Part shown: in pieces, positions 35,976-48,800 of the stretch
Layout: the number at the start of each line of letters is the position of its first letter
Position numbering within the stretch: the stretch's first letter is position 1
Source: Montifringilla adamsi
Lineage: Eukaryota > Chordata > Aves > Passeriformes > Passeridae
Reading direction: 5' to 3'
Assembly: GCA_017590115.1 (NCBI GenBank)
Contig: JAGGNK010006448.1
Coordinates: 10,836,099-10,900,098 of the forward strand
DNA: 64,000 nt
Notes under the pieces: model-generated
Database searches by the model: none
What the model saw: the letters and a program-made list of their open reading frames with translations, nothing else
Told to the model about the DNA's origin: nothing
Position numbers and translations under genes: made by a program

Positions 35976-38900
35976 GGATTAGACTGCCCACAAATCAAGT
36001 CTTAAAATGTAAATCAATCTTGGTCTTTAAGAAAGGCAGGATCTGGCAAGTTATAGGGGTCTCTTTCTCCTTTTTAGTTTGGCTTATTTTAACTTGTTCC
36101 ACAGAGTCTAAGGTTTCATACTAGGTTTTCAAACTGTCAGCACAGCCTCTTTAAAATTCTTCTGTTGATTAGGTTTCAAGTTTAAGGGGTTTGTTCAGAT
36201 GCCTACATATTGCTATTTGGCATCACTTGAAACACTTTAAGTTAGCCAAGGCATCTGCCCAGAGCCAGCAGACATGACACAGGACCTGCAGAGCCCTGCA
36301 TCCTTCCAGACTGGCAATTAGTTGTCCAGATGGGATGGTCTCATGAACCTTGAACGAAACTAAATGCCTACATTTAGGCAAGAGAACCAATTTCCTAAAT
36401 TCAGGTGAGCTGAATCCCACTCTAACCTGGTAAAAGCCTAGATTTGGGCAAACTAAATCTCACCCTGAGAAAAGGTTTAGTTGCTTAAATAGAGGCAATG
36501 TTGTGATTCTGGGTATGGCAGGGTTTGGTTCAGCTGCCTCTGTTTACAGCTTCTAGTCCCACTGTCTTGGAAATTGTAGGATATATCAAAGAGCAGTGGA
36601 CACTTCTGTGAGGCTCATTGAGTCATAGCTTGCATTCAAGGTATCCGTGTGTTGCTGGCAAACACACAGAGCAGCAGGAAATCCCTGGCTTCCTGGGATA
36701 GTGGCTGGAGCCAGTGCAGGGCACGCTAAGCATCTCCAGTGGCACTGTGTCACCTGCCTCTGGCTAGCCACACCAGCTCTCCAAGACAGGGGAAGCCTGA
36801 CACCTTCTGGGCGTGTCTGTCATTGAACTGAGAGAAACCAGCTCATTGTAAAAACGATCCCGTGAAGAAAATTTTTGGGTAAGTTTGGGAAATGTACTCC
36901 TTTCTTTAGAGAGGACTGCTGTGTTCCCCTTCCTAAACCAAAACACTGTGTTTTCAGGGAGGAAAAAAATACCTTATGGTGTTCAACTTCTGAAGAAGGC
37001 TGAAGAATGATTTCCGGCTTCTAATAATTTTGTAGTATTCTTTAACTTAACACAAAACAAACCTTACTGTGCATGTTTCCTGACAAGGTAAAAACAACTG
37101 CTTGTCATAGAAGAGTTTAGTGAAATCAACAGTTTTAAATTCTGGTACTTCCTTGAAGAGATGTTACCTGAAGCAGTGCATAGAGTCTTCTGTGCATCAT
37201 GGAAAATCTGACAACTAATAACTTCTTTTAATTATTATTCCTTTCCTGTGCACCTACGAGAAGATTCTGTTAATTAATAGTGCTTCACTTTAAATCCTAC
37301 TGGAACAGAATGAAAAAGTGAATTGACAGGCATTTGATTCTGTTAACTGACAAAAATTTACCTGCCTATTCAAACAGCACTGAATCCTTTAGTCTAGAAA
37401 TACTATCACAACCATTTTCTCTGCCAAACTTCTGATACTTGTTTCATGACTGTATGAAACTTGCAAGTCTATTTTGATTCTTTTGTCTCATCAGAATGCA
37501 AATAAAATTCAAGGAGAATGGAAAGTAAGAAACTATTTTAAGTGAAAATACAACCATCTAACTGTTTGAAAACAACAGATGCTTTTATTTGAATGGCAAG
37601 TAAAGGTTCTGGTCGGTTCTTTTACAATTTAGCCATGATATTTGAACACCAGGCTTGGCAGTGAAATTATAGTGACATAGTAAATTCTGAGGCTTTGTTG
37701 AATTTATTAGCAAATGTATCTCCTGGTGTAATACACTATTGAACCTAATATCACATTTGCATCTGTGGAATGCATATCCATTTACCTGAATGTTCGGGTA
37801 GTATCTGTGGCAAACATTAATAAATCCAAACAACTGTTGAAGTTAATCTAGGGAAAACTGTGGCCTAAGAAAATGCTTTCTGATGCATTGCTAAGCTCAG
37901 GCACACCAGAGAGCCACCAGATACAGATTCCCAGCTAATATAAAGAATGTGCAAGTGTCGAGTTCTTGCAATATGAGGTAAATGCAAAATACTTCCCCTG
38001 GGATGGGGATCTGCATGAGGAATGAAGTTGTCTTATAAAGAGAGGGGTGATGGCCCATTTTTGAGCAGCTCATGTGGCAGATGATTCTCACTTCTGCCAT
38101 CAGCTTCACCTGTCCAAGCCCAGCTCAGGGAGGGAGCAGAGGGCTGGGCAGCCCATGCAGGCAGGAGCTCTGGGGACAGGGCAGTGAGGAAGCATGAGGG
38201 ATAGGAGAGGCTTGGAGAAGAGACCAGCCTACTGCAACAAGACCTCTTTGATATTTATAGTTACTTCAAATAAATTATTTTAGAGATAAGGAGCATGGGA
38301 GAAAGAGGACAGTAAAATTAAAGAAGTCCAAGAGTTACAGCACAAATTCATCTGTCTGAATAACACAATTAAGTATACATCACAAAAGCACAACTAGCAA
38401 TCCCCAGACCAAGCTAAAAAATTTAGATATAGGCAAGACTGAAACGAAAAGTACCATTTTTTCCCTCCCTTTTCAATTTTAAGTAGAAATACACCTTTTA
38501 TCCTTATATTTGTCTGTCCTAGCACAGCCACCAGGGTATACTTCTTTCTTACCAGCAGATACACATAGTGTAAATGAGCACTGAGCTCTGTAATCTCTCT
38601 CTATATGTTTCATGTCCCTCATCAAATATTTTTATTTGGGGGTTGATTTAAAAACAAAAAATTCTATATTAAAACAAATGCTCTCATTGCTTTTGCAAAA
38701 TCAGCTTTTCCTAAGATTACATGTGGAAAATGTTGGAGGAAAACAAGAAGGGCTTTGCCTGCTGTTAAAAAAATCCAGCTTCTTTCCCCAGGAAGGATTG
38801 TGCTTTGCCTTCACAAGTGGTATTTTTCAAAGCCCTGAGCTGAATTCTAAATCCGTGGGGTTTGGAGCGCGGAGCGGGTGCACACCTCTGCAGGGAAACA

Positions 38901-41900
38901 GGCTTTCTGCAGCTCACCACGGCTCCGTCTCCAGCCTTGGGGACGGCGTGCGGCCACCCTGGGATGTGACACGCATCCCAACAACCTTGGAGCTGCTCTC
39001 AGTGGAGCTGTTGGTTCACAGCCATGCCAAGGGGACAAGTGAGAGCACAGTGTGCCAGGCAGGAAGGCACCTGCCAGCCATGAACCCAGCTGTTGACATC
39101 AGTCCCGAGGACTGGGAGCAGATTTGGTGTTCATCTGCAAGGGCTGAGCACAGCGGCTCTCCTGGCAATGCCCTGGCCCTGCACAGCCCACTGCAGCACC
39201 ACGGGAAGAAGCAGCTCTCTGTCCATCCCAAGCAGCTGCTGACCACAGGATGGCAGCATGAAAGAGAGTGAAAAAATTTGCTCATACAAACTGGGCTGGA
39301 GTTTGGAAGTCTCTGGTAAAAATGAAAAAGAACCAAATGAAGAAGGCTTAATAAGCACTTCAGGCTCTATCTGGAGTTGGTGACACCTAGACCCAACAAA
39401 GCCAGTCACCAGCCTTATTGCTGACAAGAACAGCTTCTGAGCATTTAATGTGTTTAGCAGCTTTTCAGTTAACTCAGGCAGAGGAGGCAACTGTGAAACT
39501 CTTACAGATACTTGAACAATAATGTCTCCACATAAATATGAAGATACTGAAAGATGTTTTCAAGTAGAAGGCATGCAGGGGGGGAAAAAATGAAAGAAAT
39601 CTCAGGAGACCTTCTTCTAAGTCAAAAATAAAAAAAAAAATCTGGTAAGAGACAGAATAGACCAAACAGAGACGGATGGCAGGGAAACAGGCCTGGAAGC
39701 AGCCTGGATGTAGCAATGAAATCACCCAGTGAAGGAAGTTGCAAGGGAGATTTTGTGGCTTTACCACTAAACATTTAAGCATTTGTCTCCCAGTCATAAA
39801 TCCACATAACACAACTCACCATTTCCAGAACAGACAGCTGAGCTCTCTGCTACAGAGTCACAGAAAATCAGAAGCCACAGAAGGAGATCCATGACAGGCA
39901 AAATGATGGCTCTGGAAAGGATCTTTTTAATCTAATCTGTGAGAAAGCCTGAGGACAGAGATAAGGGCTGGAGACTCCGTGACTGCCTCCTTTATTCAGG
40001 CACTTGGGAATGCTGCTAAGGGCAATGGCTGCAGCACACCCATACTTTCTTTCCCTCCTGCATGTCGAAGTTGCTCCAGGGTTCATCAGTTTGTCAAGAG
40101 GCCAGAGAGAGCAAGGCAGTGAAGGGAGGAGAGACAAAGAGGGAAGGATTATGTGATGTGGAAGAGACCTGATTGCTTATTTGGTCTCTACTGAAAAGCG
40201 TGGTGTGTTGAGGTTTCTCACTGTCACAGTCAGATTTACTAGCTTTGTCACTATCCTGCAAAACCCATCTGTCTTGGCCCAAGATAAAATGAGACCTCTG
40301 AAGTGGAAACACATAGCAATGGTAACATCATCATAAGTGCAGACAGGATTCATGAAGAAGATCAGGACAGGCAAAATAACCTGCAGATTCTGCAGTTAGG
40401 TGAATACCTGGAGCTCTCTTTTCATGTTTCATCCACACCCTGCTGGTCTTGAAGCATGGATTTGGATCTATACAGTGCAATGGTTTATATGTTGTCTTAA
40501 TTTGTGTAGAGGTACTTTTGCTGTCCATGGAAGAGAAGGTGAATGCCCCACCACAAGAAGCAGCTGGTGTGTAAAAAAGATGTGCAGCATTGGTACCACT
40601 TTGTCTGGCCACCCAGGTCTTGGAAAGCCTAGTTTCAGTAAAAAGCCCTGGATAATGAATATCTGCTGTCTCTGAGCTGCAGGAGCACTGAAGCAGAGCA
40701 GGATCATAGACACAGCTTTGTTCATAACCTGACTCAGTGCAGGCACCTGTGTGCAGGGCACATCACTGGATGCATGCAGTGCAGAACAGGGCACAGCCAG
40801 TATTTCAGGAAAAGAATTTCCTTCCTGGTAGCTATCAGCCTAAATGCCTAGTTCTGTAAGTGTATACCTTCCCTACTAAATTTAGCTGATAGAAAAGAAG
40901 CAAATTGAAAGACTTTCTCTTTTCTGCCATCACAAGTATAGACATGTGTATGCCCCAAAAGAAAGTCAGTAATGATATTGCCACTTAAAATTTTACAGTA
41001 ATAGCCACAAGACATGGGAGCTTTACATCACTGCTTTCCTAAATCAGGACAAAATTGGAACAAATTCCATTTCAAGCATTTAGCTAAACAGAGAGGAATG
41101 AGATTCAATTTCATTCAGAAAACAGGGTCTCACTAATTCTTAAGAATATTTTCATGATAATCATTTTTACAAAAGCACAGGCCATGACTGACAGATGATG
41201 TGGCTTTCATCAGCTCACCACAGTGTCAACATTAAGGCATCTAATCTACTGAGTAGCTCAGAAAGAGGCATTAGTTGCCCACAGATCCAGTTCAGCCAGG
41301 TGAGAGAGCAATTAACTAGTGACCAGAGAGCATTGAACTCCCGAGAAAGATGATCCACTCAAAAGCCCTACACACAAAGCTGAAAGCGGCATGGGTCTAG
41401 CTAACAAAAAAGGCTGAGGAAGGGATGTTTTTGAGTACTTCTCCAGAGCTCAAACATCTCATTTGCAGCTCCTGTGTGCATTTTCTCAGAAGAAAGCAGC
41501 AATTCAGTAGGAATTATTTCAGAGGGGGCAGGGGTGGTGATGATTACACCCATCTCAGCTTGAAGCCATTCAGCAGTGCACCTCCCATCTGTTAGCTAAG
41601 TGCCTTGAGTAAAAAGCGCACAAAGACAGATGTGCTGATTCTTCATCTTTCCTCCCTAGGCTGGACTGGCTGTATAATTATGAATGTGAAGGGGAAAAGT
41701 AAAGGGCAGAAGAGGTCCATGGGCACCAGCTGAGGTTATACTCTGCACTGATTTGTAGGATGAAAATCCCAGGGTGTACTGGGCTATGTGGAGATTTGGA
41801 TACTATGTTTTCAGCATTCTTTCCATCAGTTTAGGCATCTGTGGGAGCTTTTGAGCATCCCTCTTCATCCCACCCCAGTAGCCTCAGGACAACCTATGAA

Positions 41901-42817
41901 ACAAGAGATGGTAGATATTTCATAACATCTGCATAAAACAGCAGCAAAAAAATGCATCCTGTGTTGTTTGGGATGAATGGAATATCAAAACATGTAAAAC
42001 CAACCTTTACAGTCAGACTTGTTGCAGGATTTCCTCCATCCTCCTTAAAGTGCCCATGCTCAGTTTCCTTTCTTTTTAAGCATTTCATACAAAGATTACC
42101 TGTGCTTTTTTCCTTCACCAAAGACACAACTTTTCTTGGTTGCTAGAACAATACTGTACTTTTTTAAGAGGGAGAAAAGAGCTTTCTGGGGTCACCAGTA
42201 ATATTCCAGTAAGCCACGAGAGGGCAGGTTGTGCTCTCGATACAGCTGCAGATTTTATAAGCAGCTGTTAAGTCCCCTCACATTTTTAAATCCCTAGTTA
42301 CCAAACTAAGCTCCAGCCAGTGAAAAGAGGAATTCATGGGTCTTTGACCCTAGAACTTGTTATGAGCATAACATCAATCTAATGCCCTTATTGCTTTTCT
42401 TCTGGAAAGGAAAATACCTTTCCACTCAGTTTACACGTGAGACAAGAACAATTCTCCTTTACTTTACCCACAGGCTCTTAGGCAAAAATCTGCTCTAACA
42501 AGTTGCTGCTGTGCTACATTTTTTACATTTCTCCCTCTTTCTTTCTTTCCTCTACCCCACTGCCACTATCACATGCCCATAACCACGGCAGCTTGCAAAA
42601 CAACCCCTTGGGACAGCAGCATCCAAACCTCCAAGCTGATGAAGCTAGCTGGGCACCCTGTGAGCCCAAGGAAAATTCTCATCCACCCTTGGAAATAGCA
42701 GTCTAGAGTGCCTCCTAAATTTTGGCATCCAGATGCCACAAAGGAAAAAAATGCGTCCATATCCATCCAAGAGCAGCTCTCTAAATTAGTGTTTAGTACA
42801 AAGTGGTGCATGTTCTA

Positions 42818-43177
42818 GGTTGTTCAGCTTGGAGAAGAGAAGGCTCCAGGGAGACCTTGTTGCAGTCTTTCAATACTCAAATGGGGCTTATAAGAAAGAT
42901 GGGGACAAAATTTTTAATGGGGCCTGTTGCAATAGGACAAGGGGTAATGATTTCAAAGTAAAAGAGTATAGATTTAGACTGGGCATACAAATAAATTCAT
43001 TACAATAAGGATGGTGAAACACCATCACAGGTTGCCCAGAGAGGTGATGGGTGCTGCATCCCTGTGAACATTCAAGGTCGGGTTAAAGGACTCTGAGCAA
43101 CTAAAGATGTTCCTGCTCACTGCAGAGGAGCTGGACTAGATGATCTGGAACCAAAGTGTTCTGTGACTCTATATGAA
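42818..43177 (+). mobile_element. CR1 LINE fragment including the end of ORF2
   Basis: The longest of the three CR1 pieces. It starts at ttcagcttggagaagagaagg, and its first 190 bases translate to a relic of the C-terminus of the CR1 reverse-transcriptase polyprotein (SLEKRRLQGDL, YKKDGDKIFNGACC). It then runs through gttgcccagagaggtgatgg and agctggactagatgatctgg to a decayed tail, tctgtgactctatatga. Substitutions in conserved positions show an old inactive copy. Confidence 0.92.
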
Positions 43178-43334
43178 CACCCTTGTAGTGCTGGAAAACA
43201 GCTGACAGCTCCTTGAGAAAGGCACATGGAGATCTGAGACCTAGCTACCTTCTGACACACATCAGGGTCAACTAATGAGAAATGTGTAAGCTTGATCTCT
43301 GGAGACCTCATCGGCTGTCTTCAGCAGCAGATAA

Positions 43335-43665
43335 CACCAGTCCCTAAATAACAAAACCCCCAAAAGGCAGCCTGAGTTGGGAACTAAGGTGTTGCCATCT
43401 TATTGCAAAGGTTTCATACCTTCTTGGTGATTTCTCAAGGGCAGCTCCCCACAGCACTAACTCCATCTTCTTCTCAGCACAGCCAACAAACTCCATCTAA
43501 CTTCTCAACCAGCCAACCTACACCCTTTTATAATACCCATCCTAATTGGATCTAGCTGTGGCCTATTAAGGGCAGGCCTGTTCCTAATGCTTCATAATTA
43601 GTGCAGCTGTAACTCCTTAGGGGTGAGATTACCTTCATCACTATCTCTATTTTCCTACATTCCAC
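43335..43665 (-). mobile_element. Possible endogenous retrovirus LTR remnant, minus orientation
   Basis: Read on the minus strand, this segment begins near TGTAGGAAAATAGAG, carries a TATA-like TTATAAAAGG (around 43524-43533) and, about 125 bp further on, AATAAG. It contains Cys-poor, Pu/Py-biased phrases that I recall from songbird LTRs. No coding region, primer-binding site or target duplication was identified. Ends are approximate. Confidence 0.35.
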
Positions 43666-43696
43666 CCATCCACACTAAGGTACTGAGCTGAGCTGC

Positions 43697-44290
43697 TGTC
43701 AGGACCCAGGACATTTCTCTGACTGCCCTGGATGTTTCGAGACCCTGGCATGGAGTCAAAAACACCTGTGTCTCCAATTTTAGTCCATAGAAAAAATTAC
43801 CAGCTTTGTGTGAAGATTTACAAGCCACAAGAGTTTGAGTGGAATGATAGTTAATTTGTCACAGGGTGAAAAAGTAGAATTTTGAGGTTTTAGAATGGGG
43901 GTTCAAGAGGCAAGATGGAAGAATCTAAGCCTATCCTGTCCTTCTTCTCCATCTTCTCACCCTCCATCTTCTGCTGTGATGGTGACACTTCTTGATTAGT
44001 TTAGAGTAGAAACAAACTGTCTAACATAAGTGATAAGTATTAGAAAATTATTATAAAGTACGCATAGTTCTTAGTATAAAAAGTTAACACCACCCCAAAA
44101 GCAAGCAGTGTGCCACAACCAGACTTGCAAAACAGATCTCAGCAAGTCAAAGAAAGAATGCAACAAGTAAGAAAAAATAAACAACCTTAAAAGGCAGAAC
44201 CGACAAATCTCGACTTCTTCTTCAGTCACAAAGCTGGGAGAAAAAAAAGAGACTTTCTAACACCTCAGAGTCACCTCAACCTCAGAAACC
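43697..44290 (+). mobile_element. Probable solo LTR of an avian endogenous retrovirus
   Basis: It starts TGTCAGGACCCAGG, carries a TATA-like TATAAAAA at 44075-44082, and an AATAAA at 44176-44181 about 100 bp downstream, the arrangement of U3, R and U5. The overall sequence resembles LTRs that I recall from songbird genomes. No gag, pol or env reading frame is seen on either side, so it is read as a solo LTR. The 3' boundary is uncertain; AGCTGC occurs both just before the start (43691-43696) and at 44296-44301, a possible but unproven target duplication. Confidence 0.55.
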
Positions 44291-45249
44291 CAAGAAGCTG
44301 CTCTACAAAAAGTGCTTCAACCTTTGACATCTTGGACATAATCCAGGAACAAGTGCACTGGGATCCTCCAAAGGCACCACAAAACAGCAGAAATGGCAGC
44401 AGATGCTGTCCTCCTCATGGAGCAAAGGCTATTTGAGTGTGTGGTGAGCAACTTTGTTTGACCCAAAACGTCTGCATTTTAGAGGTAAGTTTTGTGAGTT
44501 ACACATATTCAAAGCTATGTGAAAACCACCTTCTTTCTAGTCCACACAGGTGGCATTTAACAGGCCTAAAAGAAATGCCAGAAAATGTTACTAACTGATT
44601 TTTTTTTATTCAAGGCTAAAAAAGCAAAGGTTTTATAAGACTCCACAATACACAAAGTCTGAATACTCCATTAATGTAATATATCAAGCACCAAAGCTGA
44701 CAGGATCTGTTCAAGATGTCATTTGCTATGTAAAAAGACTTGTTCCAAGATAACACTGAAGAACCACACAAATGGGCTTCCAATCTCTGTCTAAATAAAG
44801 AAATATATAGGAAATGTATAATGGAATGTTTAGGATGGGGTCTAGCAACTGCCACATCCAAACCTGATTTCCCATCTGCACACCTGAGCAATGCAAGCTA
44901 TCTTAGTCTTGTCACCTTGAATCCTGCATCCTAGACTCTGGAAATTTGGAAGTTTATGTCTAGATTCATAGAACAGTGCATCAGAGACAAAAAGTTAAGT
45001 CGCACTTTCAACTTCTGTCCAAAGTCCCTAACACAGATGTAAAACAAAAGTGTATATCTAGTGTCAGGGAACTCCCGGTCTTAAATGTTAGGAGTTGGAG
45101 TTTTGGAGTTTACCTATTGCTGTCACCAACTTTATTGGAAATAACATACAAAATTGATCATGCTTCTGAAATAAACTGTAACCAGGGTAGTATTTTGCCA
45201 AAAAATATTTTGTCAAACTGCATGAAACATTGTGAACCTTAAAACAAGA

Positions 45250-45689
45250 CTATGTTATTCAGAATATTTATTGATAACTGTAAAATAATGTATTATTCAA
45301 CTATACATGTAGAATTAATAACTTTCAGCACATCTTAATGCTACTAAATGAAATCAAGAACACATTGAGGTGAAAAATTATCTTGGTTATTCAAGCTGGT
45401 TTTCTCCTATTTGGATTCTCAGCTGTCTTGAGCTAAATCTATAGAGGATGATTTACAAGTGTCACATACTCCAGATAACATTTAGTCATGAGAAAAATCT
45501 AGCCTGACTTGGGCTGTTCTCATACATACCCAGAGACTTCACACATTGCAATTCACAAGATAACGGGAAAAACCTGAATGAGAACAATTTAGTCAGCTGT
45601 CAAAGGAGTGCATGATAAAGTCTCAGCTAAGATACCAGTAAGGCAATCAAGGTCACTTCCTACAAGAGCAAGCAAAGAAAGTGAAGGCA
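45250..45689 (-). other. DCT: DCT 3'UTR, probable extent
   Basis: Sequence between the TAG stop and the first minus-strand AATAAA (45267-45272), giving a 3'UTR of about 440 nt. The extent is inferred from the hexamer alone. Confidence 0.5.
45267..45272 (-). terminator. Candidate DCT polyadenylation signal
   Basis: Plus-strand TTTATT, so AATAAA on the minus strand, is the first canonical hexamer after the DCT stop codon. A second AATAAA on the minus strand lies at 45131-45136. Confidence 0.5.
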
Positions 45690-45871
45690 CTAGGCCTCTC
45701 CCATGTACTTCTTGGGGCTGAAGCTCACATTCATCAGGGGCTCAAAACCTCTTCTGTGCCTTCGGTGCTGGAAAAGTACAAGCAGCAGAACAAGCACGGC
45801 CAGAGCTGTAAGTGCTCCTCCAATTGTGGATCCAACCATGACAGCCCATGCTTGGGTTTCATCAAGGGAAC
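45690..45871 (-). CDS. DCT: DCT exon 8 (coding part): transmembrane segment and cytosolic tail
   Basis: The acceptor atttctag precedes GT, which completes Gly463; residues 464-522 and TAG follow. A hydrophobic span at about 472-495 is the single membrane helix, followed by a basic stop-transfer stretch QHRRHRRGF and the tail [17 protein letters not shown]. The EPLM element occupies the place of the dileucine-type melanosome sorting motif of the family. This exon diverges most from human, as expected for the membrane anchor, but keeps the position, length and the closing Glu-Ala. Confidence 0.92.
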
Positions 45872-48800
45872 CTAGAAATATGAAACAACTGAAGTGAGGC
45901 CCGCCCAAAATTCAATTTTGCAAATCACACGGAAGACATAACAATTCCTTCGTGCTGTTAATTACAATTACTTGTGCAGCTTAGTGATGTGCGGGCCACA
46001 GGCAAAATTCATAACTCACCACATAACTGAGACACATACCAGAGATGGAGATGTTTCCTGCCAGAGAAGTCTACAGCTGAATTTAAACTTCAACAATTCA
46101 TACAAATTTAAGTGTTGGGAATGGAAAAGATTAACATTGACAAGACAAAAAGACCATTCTTTCATCTAATTTGGCCAAAATTATGCATGATCTAAGAAAT
46201 TCTTTCTATAGCGACGTTTCAAGACAGCTGCTTCCAAGCTATTTTGGTAAAGAGAAAACCCTCAAATTTTCCTGAACACCACAAAGCAGCCTACTGTCAA
46301 ACTTTTAACTGAAAACACTACTTAGTGTGCTTCTGCTGACCAGTTCCAGATCTCATCTGCTGATTCTGAACCACTTCTGAAGAACCATTATCTTCAAAGA
46401 TAATATTGCTTATTCCTGTAATAACACTGCTCCTCTTGACTAAATGTTTGTGTTTTCATCTGTGCTTTCAGAAGTAAAAATTGCCTGCCCTCCTTTCCTG
46501 AAGAATGTTACGTATACTGAGATGGCAATAATCACATTTGACTAAACAATCACCAAAAAAAAAAAAAAACTCTCAAGAGGACTGCACATATTAAAAAGTT
46601 ATCTAGATATATGGGTTAGAGGAGACAGATGGCTAAGGGAGATGTCACACTGACTATAAAAGCAACTGAAAGTCTTGTGCCCCAATCTGCAGTCTTCAAA
46701 AAGGTTGAGTGTAATCTTTCCAAAAATTAGTAAAGTCCCAAAATGGATTGTTTACTGCTTTAGTATTTGTTTACTTCAAATAAGAACCAGAAATGTATTA
46801 ATATATGTTTATTACCAATGTGATTACCTGAAGTACAATTAACAAGTTATTCTTTGAGCTGAAAGAGAAGGGTTTGAATGTAAAAACTGTATTGTCTGAA
46901 CATAGGCCATGCAGACAGGGATAGATACACTCCTTCACAAAGAGCTAAAAATTTATTTAAGTGTGAGTCAGAAGCCACAGAGTCACAAGCTACCCATGTT
47001 CCTGTCTGGGTGCCTCATGCCAAAGGGGCATCCACATCTGCAAATCTGCAAAGCAGAAGAGGGGGACAGTAATACCAAAGGGAGGAAAACTTAAATTCCA
47101 TAAGAGGTGAAGTTTAAATTGTCAGGGAAAATTCTGGGGATGTCCTTGAGAAAAGCACTGCAGAAGCAGCTAGCATGCCTCCACAAATCAGGGCTCCCTG
47201 CATGAATGCAGCCTGAGGGCAAGGGTTTCAATCTTTTGCAGTCTATAGACCTTCAAATAGTCTCCACAGATTAAAAACAGAGATGTATGGTAAGCATTTA
47301 GAAGAAATTCCTGCCCACACAGGTTAGATAAGCACCTTATGCCTCTCAAAGTAATACTGAAATGGAGAAAGAAATTACTCAGATTTAATCTTTGGAAAAG
47401 CAACTGAAGCATGGTTTTCATGCAGATCTTACTCTTCTGCTTTTTACAAATGTTTTAATATCTTGTTGCAAAACTTGGATTTTCTGCATAAATACTTTGC
47501 TTTCTTGCTATTTTGTCTTTGTCTGATTTGTGTCAAGGGTAATTTCAATAGTTTGTTTGAATAGACAAACACTAAGGAAGATCCCAGCTATGGACATGGA
47601 AAATCTTTAAAATTGGGGGTTTACAACAAAAAACATCCAGGTACATCTCTCCAGGTACCCAAATATTAATGCTGGGAAGTGAGCAGGTGAATAGACCTGT
47701 GTGTTTTGTTAAAGGTTCCTTATTTTATATTTGCCTGTGCCACGGAAAATGTGAGCTGTCTCATCACTTGGTCAGGAACAGCATGCTGGGACATACCTGG
47801 CAGGTCGATGGCATAGGTGTAGCCGAGCTGCTCCGCAGTCTGGAAGAGCTGGTCATTGGTCACCGGGGGGAAAAAGGGGACCATGTTATACAGACGGTTG
47901 TGCCCGATGGGGGCCAGCTCCTCGGGCCAAGCGTTGTCAGGGGGCTTGAAACGCTTCATCCACTCATCAAAGATGGCATCAGTAAAGGAGTGAAGAACCT
48001 GCAAATCCAGGCATGGACATGTGCATTTATTGAGCTCTTTCGGAAATCAACCACTTTTAAAATATGGGAAAAACAAGCAAGGTGGCTGGAGCTTTTGAAA
48101 GAGAGAGAAGAGGCTAATTTAATTTAGATGGGATTTACAGAATGGGAAATCAGGAAAGCTCCTGAGAAGACTAAACTGATCTTCTGCATGGGATCTTTTG
48201 CTTTATATGCCCTTGTTGCTGCTTGTTCACAATAAGATCTTTCTCCAGACAGTTTAACACTAGCTGACATCAAATGGACAGGTCAGTCTTCCTCACAGGT
48301 GAGGAGCCACTCCACTCATTCAGGTGAATGTGCCTTTGAAAATTATTTTAAGTTTCCTCGTCTCTGAAAAAGTATGGAAAGTTGCAGGAAATTTGACTCT
48401 ATCATGCTCATTTTAGAGCATGCGCCACCAGCTCCACAGCTGCAGGTGCTCATGACCTTGATCAGGTGAGTTTATAGATCTAAAATTAACTAAAGCAGGA
48501 AAGTTGTTTTAGACAACTATTACAAATGTCTGAAACTAATTTCTGACGTATTCATGGTTTTTTAATTTATAACCCTGGAAAAAACTTGGAAAATAATCTA
48601 TAGAAAATAATCTCTTGTACAAAATTACACCATAATGAAATTAATTTCACTGTGTATAAAAGAAACTAATGCAGGAATTATTAAAGAAACAATCCGAAGA
48701 ATCACTGCAAATGTATTTGGACTAATTTCTGCAAAATAAAAGGTGGAAAACTTAAGGGTAAGAAAGAAATGTACCTACATGTATATAGATATAATAGATA

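Larger units (their letters stand above)
25031..45250. other. Intergenic interval between the converging GPC6 and DCT 3' ends
   Basis: About 20 kb without a supported gene. It holds three CR1 fragments (25143-25290, 27074-27257, 42818-43177), two adjacent LTR-like segments (43335-43665 and 43697-44290), A/T homopolymer runs, a G/T low-complexity block (32383-32515), two short tandem repeats (30639-30697, 34479-34543) and one CpG-rich patch (about 38860-39200). Open frames here are short or lie in low-complexity sequence. Conserved non-coding elements could be present but cannot be judged without alignment. Confidence 0.75.

Noticed and set aside
38612..39271. 219-codon plus-strand open frame
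   Set aside because: No recognisable family, mixed low-quality composition, starts in AT-rich sequence and runs through a CpG-rich patch where stops are rare by composition. Kept only as a CpG-patch observation.
42820..43008. 62-codon frame starting in SLEKRRLQGDL
   Set aside because: It is the decayed C-terminus of CR1 ORF2, not a host gene.
47669..48127. 152-codon plus-strand frame
   Set aside because: Antisense shadow of DCT exon 7, whose minus-strand product is unmistakable.
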